Shown here piece after piece: positions 16,495 to 25,591 of a stretch of DNA of 46,153 bases. A program made the translations under genes and the position numbers. Every line of letters begins with the position of its first letter. Position 1 is the stretch's first letter. The notes under the pieces are model-generated. The model ran no database searches, was not told the DNA's origin, and saw nothing but the letters and a program-made list of their open reading frames with translations. The DNA comes from an uncultured bacterium (GTDB lineage: Bacteria > Bacillota > Clostridia > Lachnospirales > Lachnospiraceae): contig CANCXX010000038.1 in assembly GCA_947381965.1 (NCBI GenBank), positions 1 through 46,153 of the forward strand, read 5' to 3'.

Positions 16495-17794
16495 AATATT
16501 CCTTTTTATCCAGTTCCATCCGCGTGATGATTTCATTCACCTTCCGGTATACCAGTTCCTCATCCAATGTAAGGACTTTCCGGTTTTCCATGGTTATCTT
16601 TCCGTCTATAATAACTGTCTCCACCTCTGAACCATTTGCCGAATAACAGAGCCCTGCTATCAGATTATTTCTTGGTGTCAGGGAAGGTGTATTTAGGTTT
16701 AAAATAGCAATATCCGCTTTTTTTCCTTCCTCCAGTGAACCAGTCTCTTCTTCAAGTCCCAAAGCTTTTGCACCATTTATGGTGGCAATCCGCAGCCCCT
16801 CCCTTGCACTGACACACTGAGGCGTTTTCTTAACTCCTTTGTGAATCAGGGTAAGCAGGCTAAGCTCATGGAACAAATTCAGGCTGTTATTGCTGGCCGC
16901 ACCGTCCGTTCCAAGACACACATTGATTCCCTTTTCCAACATGGCGGGCACTGGTGCAAAACCGTTTCCAAGCTTCATATTGCTGGCAGGATTTGTAACC
17001 ACACTCACATTCTTCGCCTTCAAAATATCCATGTCGCTTTCTGTTATCTGTACACAATGAGCAGCAATGGCCCTTCCATCAAACAGACCGTTTCTTTCTG
17101 CCATCTCAATAGGAGAGCAACCATACTTTTCCCTTATCTGCTCTATCTCGCTTTCACTTTCTGATAAATGCACATGGATTCCCATTTGGTTCTTTTTTGC
17201 CTCTTCTGAAACGATACGCATATAAGCTTCGTCACAGGTGTAAGGGGCATGAGGGCCTAACATAAAAGACAGCCTGTCACAGTCCTTTGCCCCATCCCGC
17301 TCCTCAAAAGCCTGACGCAGCCGCATCTGTCCGCCTTCATCACTTCCGCTTCCCACCAGCCCCCGGCTTATTACCGCACGCATACCGGACTCCTTCACAG
17401 CCCTGGTGGTCTGGTGAATGTTCATCTGCATATCGTTAAAGCAGGTAGTTCCACTTTTCATCATTTCAATAATTGCAAGGCAGGCGCCCCAGTAAGTGTC
17501 CTCATCTGTCATTTTCTGCTCAATAGGATCAATGGTTCCAAAAAGCCAGTCCATAAAGCTTAAGTCATCCGCCACATTTCGCATAAACGACATATAGGAA
17601 TGAGTATGACAATTAATAAGGCCAGGTATGGCAAGCCTGTCCCTGCCGTCAATCACCTTTTCCGGCGTAAAGTTATCCGGCTTTGCACCAATCCCTGCAA
17701 TCCGGCTGCCTTCTATATAAATATCCGTTTCCTTTATCACGTCTTTTTCGCCCTCCGGCAATACAGCCAGAATGTTTTTTAATAATATTCCCAT
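16493..17794 (-). CDS. mtaD: SAH/MTA deaminase-type amidohydrolase
   Basis: 433 aa cytoplasmic metal-dependent deaminase of the amidohydrolase superfamily. Metal ligands are visible: HTH in PGLINCHTHSYMSFMRN, His in MGIHVHLSESESE, His in AIAAHCVQI and Asp in LGTDGAASNNSLNLF. This motif set is that of the 5'-methylthioadenosine/S-adenosylhomocysteine deaminase (MtaD) subfamily, which converts the adenine base to hypoxanthine, rather than of guanine or cytosine deaminases. The start at 17794 has GGGAG upstream; the longer reading adds 12 poor residues. Its neighbour ahcY acts on the same metabolite family, and a 2-hydroxyacid dehydrogenase gene lies upstream, all on one strand. SAH, MTA or 5'-deoxyadenosine are all plausible substrates. 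Confidence 0.88.
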   Translation of the reverse strand: MGILLKNILAVLPEGEKDVIKETDIYIEGSRIAGIGAKPDNFTPEKVIDGRDRLAIPGLINCHTHSYMSFMRNVADDLSFMDWLFGTIDPIEQKMTDEDTYWGACLAIIEMMKSGTTCFNDMQMNIHQTTRAVKESGMRAVISRGLVGSGSDEGGQMRLRQAFEERDGAKDCDRLSFMLGPHAPYTCDEAYMRIVSEEAKKNQMGIHVHLSESESEIEQIREKYGCSPIEMAERNGLFDGRAIAAHCVQITESDMDILKAKNVSVVTNPASNMKLGNGFAPVPAMLEKGINVCLGTDGAASNNSLNLFHELSLLTLIHKGVKKTPQCVSAREGLRIATINGAKALGLEEETGSLEEGKKADIAILNLNTPSLTPRNNLIAGLCYSANGSEVETVIIDGKITMENRKVLTLDEELVYRKVNEIITRMELDKKEY

Positions 17795-17868
17795 TATTTC
17801 TCCCTTCTTTTGGATGCTTCTGGCAGCCACCTTTTATCCGGCGCTTTCCCGGCGCACATCCAGCCTTA

Positions 17869-18828
17869 TTATAGATTAACAATGTTTCTGTCCTGCCCAT
17901 TTAAGAATGCTTTTATGTTCTTACAGGTTTCAGATACACACCTGCCCCTGGCCTCAATACTCGCCCATGCCAGATGGGGGGTGATCAGCAGTTTATTGCT
18001 GTCTTTTATTCTGCTTAAAGGATTGCTTTCCTTCATTGGTTCTGTCCCTGTCACATCAAGCCCCGCTCCCCCAATATAGCCTTCTGTAAGAGCCGTATAT
18101 AAATCTTCATCATTTACCACCGGTCCTCTTGCCACATTAATCAGTATAGCGCTCTTTTTCATCTTCTTAAGAGCCTTTAGGTCTATCAGGTTCCTTGTCT
18201 TATCACTTAAAGGACAGTGGAGTGAAAGAAAATCCGCCTCCGCCAGAAGCCTGTCAAAGTCCACCCTGTCATACTCCGTACAGGTACTTTGCCCGGAAGC
18301 CGAATAAAAAATCACTCTGCATCCAAATGCCTGCGCGACTGCCGCCACCTTTCTTCCAATATTGCCCATACCGATAATGCCCCAGGTTTTTCCTGCAAGC
18401 TCCGTAAATGGAAGGTCAAAATTAGAAAAGCGGTCCTGGGAAGCATAAGCGCCAGACTTTACATAGTCATCATAATGCCGCAGCTTTTCAAGTACATAAA
18501 AGCAAAGGGCAAAGGTATGCTGTGCCACCGCATCGGTAGAATAATTCACTACATTTGCCACTTTAATTCCCCTGCTTTTGCAATAGGCAATATCCACATT
18601 ATCATATCCGGTCGCAAATTCACAAATCAGTTTAACCTTCGGCGCTTCCTTTAATACTTCTTCACTCAAAGGGGCTTTGTTGGCAACAATAATCTCCGCA
18701 TCTTTAATTTTTTCTTTTACATCTGCCGCAGTAGTGTTGGGGTAAATCACTGTCTCTCCAAGATCTCCTATTTCCTCCACTGAAACATCAAGCCCTACAC
18801 TGTTTCTCTCCAAAACAACAATCTTCAT
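17869..18828 (-). CDS. D-isomer-specific 2-hydroxyacid dehydrogenase
   Basis: 319 aa NAD-dependent dehydrogenase. Seen: the Rossmann motif GIIGMGNIGRKVAAVAQAFG (about 151-170), the signature SLHCPLSDKTRNLID, the catalytic Arg in INVARGPVVNDEDL, a Glu in the GTEPM region and His in LITPHLAWAS. This is the glycerate/hydroxypyruvate-reductase-like branch; the exact 2-oxoacid cannot be read from the sequence. It lies 74 bp upstream of the deaminase gene on the same strand, which could make it part of the same transcription unit, but I know of no step in SAH recycling that needs it. The ribosome binding site (AAGGAG) is 11 nt from the ATG, slightly long. Confidence 0.85.
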   Translation of the reverse strand: MKIVVLERNSVGLDVSVEEIGDLGETVIYPNTTAADVKEKIKDAEIIVANKAPLSEEVLKEAPKVKLICEFATGYDNVDIAYCKSRGIKVANVVNYSTDAVAQHTFALCFYVLEKLRHYDDYVKSGAYASQDRFSNFDLPFTELAGKTWGIIGMGNIGRKVAAVAQAFGCRVIFYSASGQSTCTEYDRVDFDRLLAEADFLSLHCPLSDKTRNLIDLKALKKMKKSAILINVARGPVVNDEDLYTALTEGYIGGAGLDVTGTEPMKESNPLSRIKDSNKLLITPHLAWASIEARGRCVSETCKNIKAFLNGQDRNIVNL

Positions 18829-18941
18829 ATTCTGCCGCTCTCCTTTTTTATCTCAGTTTCCAAATTATATTATACATAATTCTTTCCATTTTGGACAGAT
18901 AGCATGAAAAAAGATTTTAAAAACACTCTTTTAAATTTATA

Positions 18942-18970
18942 TTGACAATTATATATCAAAATGATATCAT
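18942..18970 (+). promoter_or_regulatory. Promoter of the SPFH operon with palindrome over the -10
   Basis: -35 TTGACA (18942-18947), 17-bp spacer, -10 TATCAT (18965-18970). The 10-bp palindrome ATGATATCAT (18961-18970) covers the -10, and a half-site ATATCA precedes it (18953-18958), a layout expected of a repressor site. Confidence 0.6.
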
Positions 18971-19007
18971 TTATACATCACATAAAATTAATTAGGAGGT
19001 ATTATCT

Positions 19008-20030
19008 ATGGAAGAAAAAGTATTAAATTATAAAAAGAACGGCATTGCCATGCTGCTTCTCCTTCTCTGCTTGTATGCAGCAGCAATTGCATGTCTTATT
19101 CTGGGTATTATCCGCCTTGACGCGGGCAGCAAAAATCCTGTTTTATTTATAATAGGTTTTATTTATCTGGCGCTTGGATGGATTCCTTTTATCGGTTTAA
19201 AGGCGATTAAGCCCCAGGAAGCTTTAGTCCTTACTCTATTTGGCGAATATGTCGGAACTCTCAAAGAAGCAGGCTTCTACTTTGTCAATCCATTTTGTTC
19301 CAGCTTTAACCCGGCTGCCAAAACCAGGCTGAAGCAAAGCGGAGACGTAGACGGCGGCGGAGCAATTGGCGGTCTGACCATCACCACAAACGGTACCCCC
19401 CAGGCTGAAGCCTCCGGCAACAGGATTTCTCTAAAAGTAATGACCTTAAACAATAACCGTCAGAAAATCAATGACTGTCTTGGAACACCTGTGGAAATCG
19501 GAATTGCAGTCATGTGGAAAGTTACAAATACAGCAAAAGCAGTTTTTAATGTGGATAATTATAAAGAATATCTTTCCCTGCAGTGCGACAGCGCGCTTCG
19601 GAATATTGTCCGCTTATATCCATATGATGTGGCTCCTAATGTAGACACCACAGGCGATGGTATTGCAGACGAAGGCAGCCTTCGGGGATCCAGCGAGGTT
19701 GTGGCAGAAAGAATACGGGCAGAAATCCAGGGGAAGGTAGAGGAAGCCGGACTGGAAATTATGGAAGCACGCATTACCTACCTTGCCTATGCACCGGAAA
19801 TCGCAGCCGCTATGCTGCAGCGTCAGCAGGCGTCCGCCATTATTGACGCCCGGAAAATGATTGTGGACGGAGCTGTTGGAATGGTGGAAATGGCTCTTGC
19901 GCGTCTTAGTGAAAATGAAGTTGTAACATTAGACGAAGAACGGAAAGCCGCCATGGTATCCAATCTTCTGGTCGTGCTCTGCGGAAACCGGGATGCCCAG
20001 CCCATTGTAAATTCAGGAAGTTTATATTAA
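19008..20030 (+). CDS. SPFH/band-7 domain membrane protein
   Basis: 340 aa. Two N-terminal hydrophobic helices (about 14-36 and 44-62) are followed by an SPFH (stomatin/prohibitin/flotillin) domain starting at [24 protein letters not shown] and running through [19 protein letters not shown] and [19 protein letters not shown] short helical tail with [20 protein letters not shown] follows. SPFH proteins form membrane-associated oligomers that organise microdomains and proteases. An Asp/Gly-rich insert at about 203-215 ([15 protein letters not shown]) resembles a calcium-binding loop and is not typical. The AGGAGGT site is strong. One base separates the stop from the ATG of the ribbon-helix-helix gene that follows, indicating coupled expression. 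Confidence 0.88.
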   Translation: MEEKVLNYKKNGIAMLLLLLCLYAAAIACLILGIIRLDAGSKNPVLFIIGFIYLALGWIPFIGLKAIKPQEALVLTLFGEYVGTLKEAGFYFVNPFCSSFNPAAKTRLKQSGDVDGGGAIGGLTITTNGTPQAEASGNRISLKVMTLNNNRQKINDCLGTPVEIGIAVMWKVTNTAKAVFNVDNYKEYLSLQCDSALRNIVRLYPYDVAPNVDTTGDGIADEGSLRGSSEVVAERIRAEIQGKVEEAGLEIMEARITYLAYAPEIAAAMLQRQQASAIIDARKMIVDGAVGMVEMALARLSENEVVTLDEERKAAMVSNLLVVLCGNRDAQPIVNSGSLY

Positions 20031-20031
20031 T

Positions 20032-20232
20032 ATGGCAGACAATACCAAAAAACAAATTCCCCTGCGGCTTTCCCAAAAGCTTTATGACGCAATCGCTTTA
20101 TGGGCAGAGGATGACTTCCGTTCCGTTAACGGGCAGATAGAATATTTACTGACGGAATGCGTCAGGCAAAGAAAAAAGAACGGAAAGCCGGTACCTGATG
20201 AATTTGACGTCCCGCCAAAACTTGATTTATAG
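20032..20232 (+). CDS. Small Arc-like ribbon-helix-helix protein
   Basis: 66 aa. The [20 protein letters not shown] segment followed by [20 protein letters not shown] is a classic ribbon-helix-helix DNA-binding pattern (strand, helix A, helix B with SVNGQIE), as in Arc/MetJ-type repressors. The C-terminal 15 residues are Lys/Pro-rich and probably unstructured. The start is only one base after the SPFH stop, with AGGAAG inside the SPFH gene as ribosome binding site. Inference: it may bind the palindrome at the operon promoter and autoregulate, or it may serve an unrelated function with the SPFH protein. No toxin gene is next to it, so a toxin-antitoxin reading is not supported. Confidence 0.8.
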   Translation: MADNTKKQIPLRLSQKLYDAIALWAEDDFRSVNGQIEYLLTECVRQRKKNGKPVPDEFDVPPKLDL

Positions 20233-20270
20233 GTATAAGTTTAGAAGTAAGCTTCCAAATAGTCTATTGA

Positions 20271-20304
20271 TGCAGTATCCCAAGCAAAAGCCTGGGATAC
20301 TGCA
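20271..20304 (+). promoter_or_regulatory. Strong inverted repeat upstream of the MerR gene
   Basis: Perfect 12-bp arms TGCAGTATCCCA / TGGGATACTGCA with an inner GC-aaaa-GC stem. It ends 11 nt before the MerR ATG; the GGGG used as ribosome binding site directly follows the arm. No U tract follows, so it is not a standard terminator. It could be an operator or an RNA hairpin affecting translation. Confidence 0.6.
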
Positions 20305-20315
20305 GGGGTATAAAA

Positions 20316-21134
20316 ATGAATGAAAAAAGTAAACTGCTTACCATTGGCCAGTTCGCTGCGCTGCATGGCATCAACAAGAAAACCCTTATGTGGTACGATG
20401 AAATCGGATTATTCAAACCTGCTTCCATCAATCCGGTCAATGGATACCGCTGTTATAATTATCATCAAAGCCCTGTGCTGGAAACCATCCTGCTTCTGCG
20501 GGAACTGGATGTATCCATAAATGAAATACAGGATTTTATGAAAAACCGTTCTGCCGAAGGCCTGAAAATCCTTTTGGAAGAAAAAATCGCCTGCCTGGAC
20601 TTACAGCTTGTCCACCTGCAGGCAATCAGAAAAACCTTATGCAATCATCACCAGAATATGGTCACTTTACTGACCATGGACTTATCGGAAATCAGCATTA
20701 TAGAAAAGGAGCCACGCTGTCTGGTAACTGTGGATATTGACAAAACTGTCTCTTTTGAAAAGGAAGTGGAACTAATCACCACAGAAACTGCACGTTACCA
20801 GCTTGGCCGCCTTCATGATGCCTCCTATGGCTCCATGATTTCTGTTGACAGCCTGCAAAAAGGACATTTTGACAATTATTCTATGCTGTTTATAGAAATC
20901 CCTTTTCTCACACAAAAAGCCGGACTGCATATACAGCCCGGCGGAAAATATCTGCGCGCCTTTCACAAAGGGGACTGGGACGGGCTTTCAGGACGGTATC
21001 AGTCTATCCTGGACTATGCCTGTAAACACAGCCTTACTCTGTGTGGTTTTTCCTATGAAAAAGGTATTAACGAAACAGTCGTCGATCGGATTGAGGACTA
21101 CATTGTACAGATTGAAATCCCAATCCTTGGATAA
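20316..21134 (+). CDS. MerR-family regulator with GyrI-like effector domain
   Basis: 272 aa. The N-terminal MerR winged helix is clear (LTIGQFAALHGINKKTLMWYDEIGLFKP, NGYRCYNY). A linking coiled helix (about 75-115) and a C-terminal about 150-residue domain resembling the GyrI/BmrR effector-binding fold follow (PGGKYLRAFHKGDWDGL; the last strand ends in DYIVQIEIPIL). BmrR-like proteins sense bulky hydrophobic compounds and activate efflux genes; the ligand here is unknown. A conspicuous inverted repeat sits just upstream. It converges with cls, the two stops being 23 bp apart. No transporter gene is adjacent. Confidence 0.88.
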   Translation: MNEKSKLLTIGQFAALHGINKKTLMWYDEIGLFKPASINPVNGYRCYNYHQSPVLETILLLRELDVSINEIQDFMKNRSAEGLKILLEEKIACLDLQLVHLQAIRKTLCNHHQNMVTLLTMDLSEISIIEKEPRCLVTVDIDKTVSFEKEVELITTETARYQLGRLHDASYGSMISVDSLQKGHFDNYSMLFIEIPFLTQKAGLHIQPGGKYLRAFHKGDWDGLSGRYQSILDYACKHSLTLCGFSYEKGINETVVDRIEDYIVQIEIPILG

Positions 21135-21157
21135 TTTTTCAGGAACCGCCTTCAGGT

Positions 21158-22732
21158 TTACATTAACGGCGCAATCACTTTCATAAGACGTCCCGTTAAC
21201 TTCACGGTCCACTTTTCCCTGTGGACCGTTTCCATTGTTACCTGTCTGCTTCTGGCAATTGCCTTCTGAAAATCCGCCTCAATTGCCGGAATACATTCTG
21301 TGGCATAAAGGTATGTGGCACATTCAAAGTGGTGGTACAGGCTGCGGTAGTCCAGATTGATTGTTCCAACCACTGCTTCCTGTGTGTCACTGACAAATAC
21401 TTTTGCATGGACAAATCCTGGTGTGTATTCATATATTTTCACACCGGATTCCAGCAGCGACGCATAATGGGTTTTAGCAAGTGCATAAGGTATGGCCTTA
21501 TCAGGAATGCCGGGAAGTAAAAGCACTACCTCCACGCCCCTTTCTGCGGCAAATTTCAGAGCCGTTTCCATTTCTCCATCCAAAATCAGATATGGGGTCA
21601 TAATATGTACATATTTTAATGCCCTGTTTAAAATATCCATATACACCCGTTCTCCCAGCTTATCATTGTCCAGCGGACAGTCTCCATAAGGAATGACATA
21701 ACCTGACGCATCTTTCACCGGCAGCGTTGGGTATGTGAGAAAATGGGCGGATTCATCCTCTTTTTCATCGATTCCCCACATTTGCAGGAACATTAAGGTA
21801 AAGCTTTTGACAGCTTCCCCCTTCAACATAACAGCCGTATCCTTCCAATGCCCAAATTTTCCTTTTTGGTTAATATATTCATCTGCAAGGTTCACGCCTC
21901 CATTAAAAGCTGTATGCCCGTCAATCACCAAAATCTTTCTGTGATCCCTGTAATTATAATGGGTGGAAACAAAAGGGGATACAGGCGCAAACACTTTACA
22001 CCGGATTCCAAGCGCCCTTAGACGTTTGGGATAATCATGGGGAAGCAACGCAAATTCACAGGCGCCGTCATACATCACTCTGACGTCTACACCCATTGCT
22101 GCCTTTTTAGCAAGTATCTCCAATACCCGGCCCCACATCAGCCCTTCGTCCACAATAAAATATTCCATAAAAATAAAATGCTCTGCCCCTTCCAACTGTT
22201 TAAGCATTTCATCAAACTTATCCTCCCCCAAAGGGAAATAGGTGACAGAGGTCCTGTCAAATACCGGGTGGCATCCGCTTCTGTGCATATAGCCCGCCAG
22301 TTTTGCCACTCCCGGCTTCTCCTGCGAAAGTCTCTCCATTACCTCCTCTGACTGTACAATGCTTTCCTTTGTGCCTGTAATAATCTGATTCACACGCGCC
22401 TTTAATGCTCTGTGTCCAATATCGCTTTGCGTATACAGAAATAACAATACGCCAAACACTGGCAGAAGCATTATCACAATCAACCACGTAATTTTCGCTG
22501 TAGGGTTAATCCTGCTGTTTAAAAGATAAATAACCATAACAAAGGTAAACAGTATGGTTCCTCCGAAAATATGCGGCAAAAATTCCTCAAACCACCGGAA
22601 AATGCCAAAAAGTATAAGAATCTGTGCAGCCAACAGCAGTAAAATCAACCCAAAGCGACTGAAAACAGCATGTATAATTCCCTTTTGCCCCTTTTTTAAA
22701 AGAGTCAGTCCCTTATTTTTATAATCAATCAT
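21158..22732 (-). CDS. cls: Cardiolipin synthase
   Basis: 524 aa membrane enzyme condensing two phosphatidylglycerols to cardiolipin. Hydrophobic segments lie at about 26-45, 56-70 and 80-100. Two phospholipase-D HKD motifs follow: THYNYRDHRKILVIDG and GFVHAKVFVSDTQEAVVGTINLDYRS. The N-terminal segment INPTAKITWLIVIMLLPVFG is the phospholipase D nuclease N-terminal region of bacterial Cls. AGGAGG precedes ATG 22732 by 8 nt. It is divergent from upp and convergent with the MerR gene. Length and motif order are normal, so activity is expected. Confidence 0.95.
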   Translation of the reverse strand: MIDYKNKGLTLLKKGQKGIIHAVFSRFGLILLLLAAQILILFGIFRWFEEFLPHIFGGTILFTFVMVIYLLNSRINPTAKITWLIVIMLLPVFGVLLFLYTQSDIGHRALKARVNQIITGTKESIVQSEEVMERLSQEKPGVAKLAGYMHRSGCHPVFDRTSVTYFPLGEDKFDEMLKQLEGAEHFIFMEYFIVDEGLMWGRVLEILAKKAAMGVDVRVMYDGACEFALLPHDYPKRLRALGIRCKVFAPVSPFVSTHYNYRDHRKILVIDGHTAFNGGVNLADEYINQKGKFGHWKDTAVMLKGEAVKSFTLMFLQMWGIDEKEDESAHFLTYPTLPVKDASGYVIPYGDCPLDNDKLGERVYMDILNRALKYVHIMTPYLILDGEMETALKFAAERGVEVVLLLPGIPDKAIPYALAKTHYASLLESGVKIYEYTPGFVHAKVFVSDTQEAVVGTINLDYRSLYHHFECATYLYATECIPAIEADFQKAIARSRQVTMETVHREKWTVKLTGRLMKVIAPLM

Positions 22733-22850
22733 ATTCTGATCCTCCTAACTGACTATCATTATAAACCCTACAGCCGCCGGATGGTCAATAAAGAAATTAT
22801 AAAAAATAAAACTATCCGGCATATTCTGCCGGCATTTATACACAATGGGC

Positions 22851-22879
22851 TTGTATCATTTCTTTTCGGGGCTTATAAT
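22851..22879 (+). promoter_or_regulatory. upp promoter
   Basis: -35 TTGTAT (22851-22856), 17-bp spacer, perfect -10 TATAAT (22874-22879). It lies about 45 bp before the upp ATG in the 191-bp divergent region with cls. A small hairpin CCGGCA-N5-TGCCGG (22816-22832) lies just upstream. Confidence 0.7.
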
Positions 22880-22923
22880 TTAAACAATACCCCAATACAC
22901 AATACCTACGGAGGAACACGCCT

Positions 22924-23553
22924 ATGGCCAGAACTATCATTATGGATCATCCTCTGATACAGCACAAGATAGGCTATATCAGACGCATTGAAACAGGAAC
23001 CAAAGACTTTCGTCAAACCATTAAAGAAATTGCAATGCTTATCTGTTATGAAGCGACAAGAAATCTCCCACTTTCAGATGTGGAAATTACAACCCCAATC
23101 TGTACTGCCACAGTCAAAGAGCTGAAAGGGAAAAAAATGGCGGTCATTCCCATCCTGCGGGCCGGCATCGGCATGGCGGATGGAATCCTGGAACTCATAC
23201 CCACTGCAAAGGTAGGGCATATCGGTTTGTACCGGGACCCCCAAACCTTAGAGCCCGTCGAATATTACTGTAAGCTCCCTGCGGATTGTGCGGAAAGGGA
23301 AATCTTTGTGACAGACCCTATGCTGGCTACCGGAGGCTCTTCCGCCGCAGCCATACGGATGCTCAAAGAAAAAGGCTGCAAAAAAATCCATTTTCTGTGT
23401 ATCCTCGCCGCACCGGAAGGCGTTGCCCGGATGCAGGAGGCGCACCCGGATGTAGATTTATATATAGGCGCCCTGGATGAAAAACTAAACGAACATGGCT
23501 ATATTGTTCCCGGCCTTGGCGATGCCGGAGACAGAATTTTCGGCACAAAATAA
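22924..23553 (+). CDS. upp: Uracil phosphoribosyltransferase
   Basis: 209 aa pyrimidine salvage enzyme making UMP from uracil and PRPP. The PRPP-binding loop [20 protein letters not shown] is intact, and the N-terminal [13 protein letters not shown] and the C-terminal uracil-binding [17 protein letters not shown] are signature segments. Length is normal. AACGGAGGAAC-type ribosome binding site 8 nt upstream. It is monocistronic: its own promoter precedes it and a terminator overlaps its stop codon. Confidence 0.97.
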   Translation: MARTIIMDHPLIQHKIGYIRRIETGTKDFRQTIKEIAMLICYEATRNLPLSDVEITTPICTATVKELKGKKMAVIPILRAGIGMADGILELIPTAKVGHIGLYRDPQTLEPVEYYCKLPADCAEREIFVTDPMLATGGSSAAAIRMLKEKGCKKIHFLCILAAPEGVARMQEAHPDVDLYIGALDEKLNEHGYIVPGLGDAGDRIFGTK

Positions 23554-23585
23554 CCGGCGCAGCTTATGCTGCACCGGTTATTTTT
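23551..23585. terminator. Bidirectional terminator between upp and pgi
   Basis: TAACCGG-c-GCAGC-ttat-GCTGC-a-CCGGTTA followed by TTTTT. The stem includes the upp stop codon. On the opposite strand the stem ends in TTATTTTG, so it serves the convergent pgi gene as well. Confidence 0.88.
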
Positions 23586-24930
23586 ACAGTCTCTTTAACA
23601 ATTCTTCTCTCTGAGCCTCATATCCTGGCTTTCCTAAAAGAGCGAACATATTTTTCTTATAGCTTTCCACACCTGGCTGATTGAAGGGATTCACTCCCAG
23701 CAAATAACCGCTTACCCCGCAGGCAAACTCAAAGAAATAAAATAACTCTCCCAGATAAAATTCATTTACTTCCGGTACTGTCACCATAAAGTTAGGAACC
23801 TGTCCATCCGTATGGGCAAGGATTGTCCCGTTCATTGCGCTTTTATTGACAAAATCCACGCTCTTTCCTGCCAGATAATTTAATCCGTCAAGATCTACCG
23901 GTTCTTCCTCCAGAATAATTTCTTCCCTGCTTGTTTCCACATTGATAACGGTTTCAAACATATTTCTGGAACCATCCTGGATAAACTGTCCCATAGAATG
24001 CAAATCGGTTGTTAAATCAACACTCGCCGGGAAAATGCCCTTCTGGTCTTTTCCTTCGCTTTCTCCATAAAGCTGTTTCCACCATTCAGAAACATAGTGT
24101 ACACAGGGTTCATAATTAGCAAGAATTTCTATGCCTTTACCTTTTCTTAAAAGAATATTGCGCAGAGCAGCATATTTAACGGCATCGTTTTCTTCAAAAG
24201 GAGCTTCCAGCGCCGCTTTACGTCCTGCCTGTGCACCTTCCATCAATTTATCAATGTCCGCGCCGCTTACTGCAATTGGAAGAAGACCTACAGCAGTAAG
24301 AACTGAGAAACGTCCCCCTACATCATCAGGAACCACAAAGCTCTCATACCCTTCCTCATTGGCAAGGTTCTTAAGGGAGCCTCTCGCCTTGTCCGTGGTA
24401 GCATAAATTCTCTTTGCCGCCTCTTCTTTTCCATATTTCTTTTCCAGCATTTTCTTAAACACGCGGAATGCAATGGCAGGCTCTGTGGTAGTGCCGGATT
24501 TGCTTATCATATTAACAGAAAAGTCTCTCTCCCCAATCACATCCATCAGGTGTTTAATATAAGTGGAGCTGATAGAATTTCCAACAAAATAAATTTCAGG
24601 GGTATTCCTGATTTCCTTACTTACTGTATTGTAAAAACTGTGTCTTAAAAACTCAATGGCTGCCCTTGCACCCAGATAGGAACCTCCAATACCTATAACC
24701 AAAAGGACCTCTGAATCGCTTTGGATTTTAGCTGCCGCTTTTTTAATTCTGTCAAACTCCTCCTTGTCATAATCCACCGGAAGATCAATCCAGCCAAGGA
24801 AATCATTTCCCGCTCCTGTTTTGGAAACCAATACTTCCTTTGCATCCATCGCCAGTTTCTTCATGGATTCCACTTCATGATCCTTGATAAAGCAGGCTGC
24901 TTTGGAATAATCAAATGTTACTTTGTTCAT
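23584..24930 (-). CDS. pgi: Glucose-6-phosphate isomerase
   Basis: 448 aa glycolytic enzyme interconverting glucose-6-phosphate and fructose-6-phosphate. Signatures: [18 protein letters not shown] (PGI signature 1 region), [13 protein letters not shown], the [13 protein letters not shown] phosphate-binding loop, and a C-terminal [18 protein letters not shown] matching PGI signature 2 with the catalytic Lys. Length fits the short Firmicute form. The start at 24930 has AGGAG 8 nt upstream; the longer frame adds 11 unsupported residues. It is separated from the upstream M50-like gene by 92 bp. Confidence 0.97.
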   Translation of the reverse strand: MNKVTFDYSKAACFIKDHEVESMKKLAMDAKEVLVSKTGAGNDFLGWIDLPVDYDKEEFDRIKKAAAKIQSDSEVLLVIGIGGSYLGARAAIEFLRHSFYNTVSKEIRNTPEIYFVGNSISSTYIKHLMDVIGERDFSVNMISKSGTTTEPAIAFRVFKKMLEKKYGKEEAAKRIYATTDKARGSLKNLANEEGYESFVVPDDVGGRFSVLTAVGLLPIAVSGADIDKLMEGAQAGRKAALEAPFEENDAVKYAALRNILLRKGKGIEILANYEPCVHYVSEWWKQLYGESEGKDQKGIFPASVDLTTDLHSMGQFIQDGSRNMFETVINVETSREEIILEEEPVDLDGLNYLAGKSVDFVNKSAMNGTILAHTDGQVPNFMVTVPEVNEFYLGELFYFFEFACGVSGYLLGVNPFNQPGVESYKKNMFALLGKPGYEAQREELLKRL

Positions 24931-25022
24931 AATGCACGCTCCTTTAATATTTATAAATTTCAAAATACTTTAATATTAATAATAAGTTTAGCAAATGGGC
25001 CGGAGTTTTTCAAGGATTTTAC

Positions 25023-25580
25023 CTAAAATAACCATGTACTGATAAGTCTTGGCATAAGCATCGACACTCCCACACCATAAGCTAAGTCCAGCCAGAACAT
25101 GGAACCCAGCGCTCCCAGATAAATCAGCCCAATAAAAGGGGCCGTTACAATCTTAGCCAGAATATTGACCTCCTTATTCTTTAACACACTTTCTACCAGC
25201 GCCGCCGCGTCTCCCGTACTTGGAAAGGCGTGCATCAAAATAGATACCCCCAGCCAGTAAAGGATATAGCTGCACAGCTTTACAAGTATCCCCAGCGTAT
25301 CGTCCGAGGGTCCATAGCCAAAAACATTGGTATAGGCAGGCAGGGTTATCAATATGCCAAGAATTGTATTTACAAAAAAGGGGCCAAGACCAGTCATTAA
25401 ATTTTTCCACGGGTTTGACGTGGCCTCATGCAGCACATAACCACATGGATTCTTTATCTGAAAATATTTTACCTCATAAACCGGTATTCTTCCAATCCTG
25501 CAAAATATCTGATGTGCCAGCTCATGAACCGCAACTCCCGGAAAAGTGGCAATTGATATTAGTATTCCCGGTACAATCAT
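25023..25580 (-). CDS. M50-like membrane metalloprotease/HEXXH protein
   Basis: 185 aa membrane protein. A zinc-binding HELAH motif lies in the first predicted helix (FPGVAVHELAHQIFCRIG, residues 19-23). Three further hydrophobic segments follow (FFVNTILGILITLPAYT, ILYWLGVSILMHAFPS, IVTAPFIGLIYLGAL). This arrangement resembles small site-2-protease-like proteins. The usual NxxPxxxLDG third-ligand motif is not evident; the nearest candidate is HAFPSTGDAAAL. Proteolytic activity is therefore uncertain. Its ATG lies 11 bp after the stop of the TPR membrane protein gene, so the two are almost certainly cotranscribed and may act together. Confidence 0.75.
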   Translation of the reverse strand: MIVPGILISIATFPGVAVHELAHQIFCRIGRIPVYEVKYFQIKNPCGYVLHEATSNPWKNLMTGLGPFFVNTILGILITLPAYTNVFGYGPSDDTLGILVKLCSYILYWLGVSILMHAFPSTGDAAALVESVLKNKEVNILAKIVTAPFIGLIYLGALGSMFWLDLAYGVGVSMLMPRLISTWLF

Positions 25581-25591
25581 AACGTTACCCC

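Noticed and set aside
20032-20232. Toxin-antitoxin antitoxin
   Set aside because: The ribbon-helix-helix fold fits an antitoxin, but no toxin-sized partner gene is adjacent; the coupled gene is an SPFH membrane protein.
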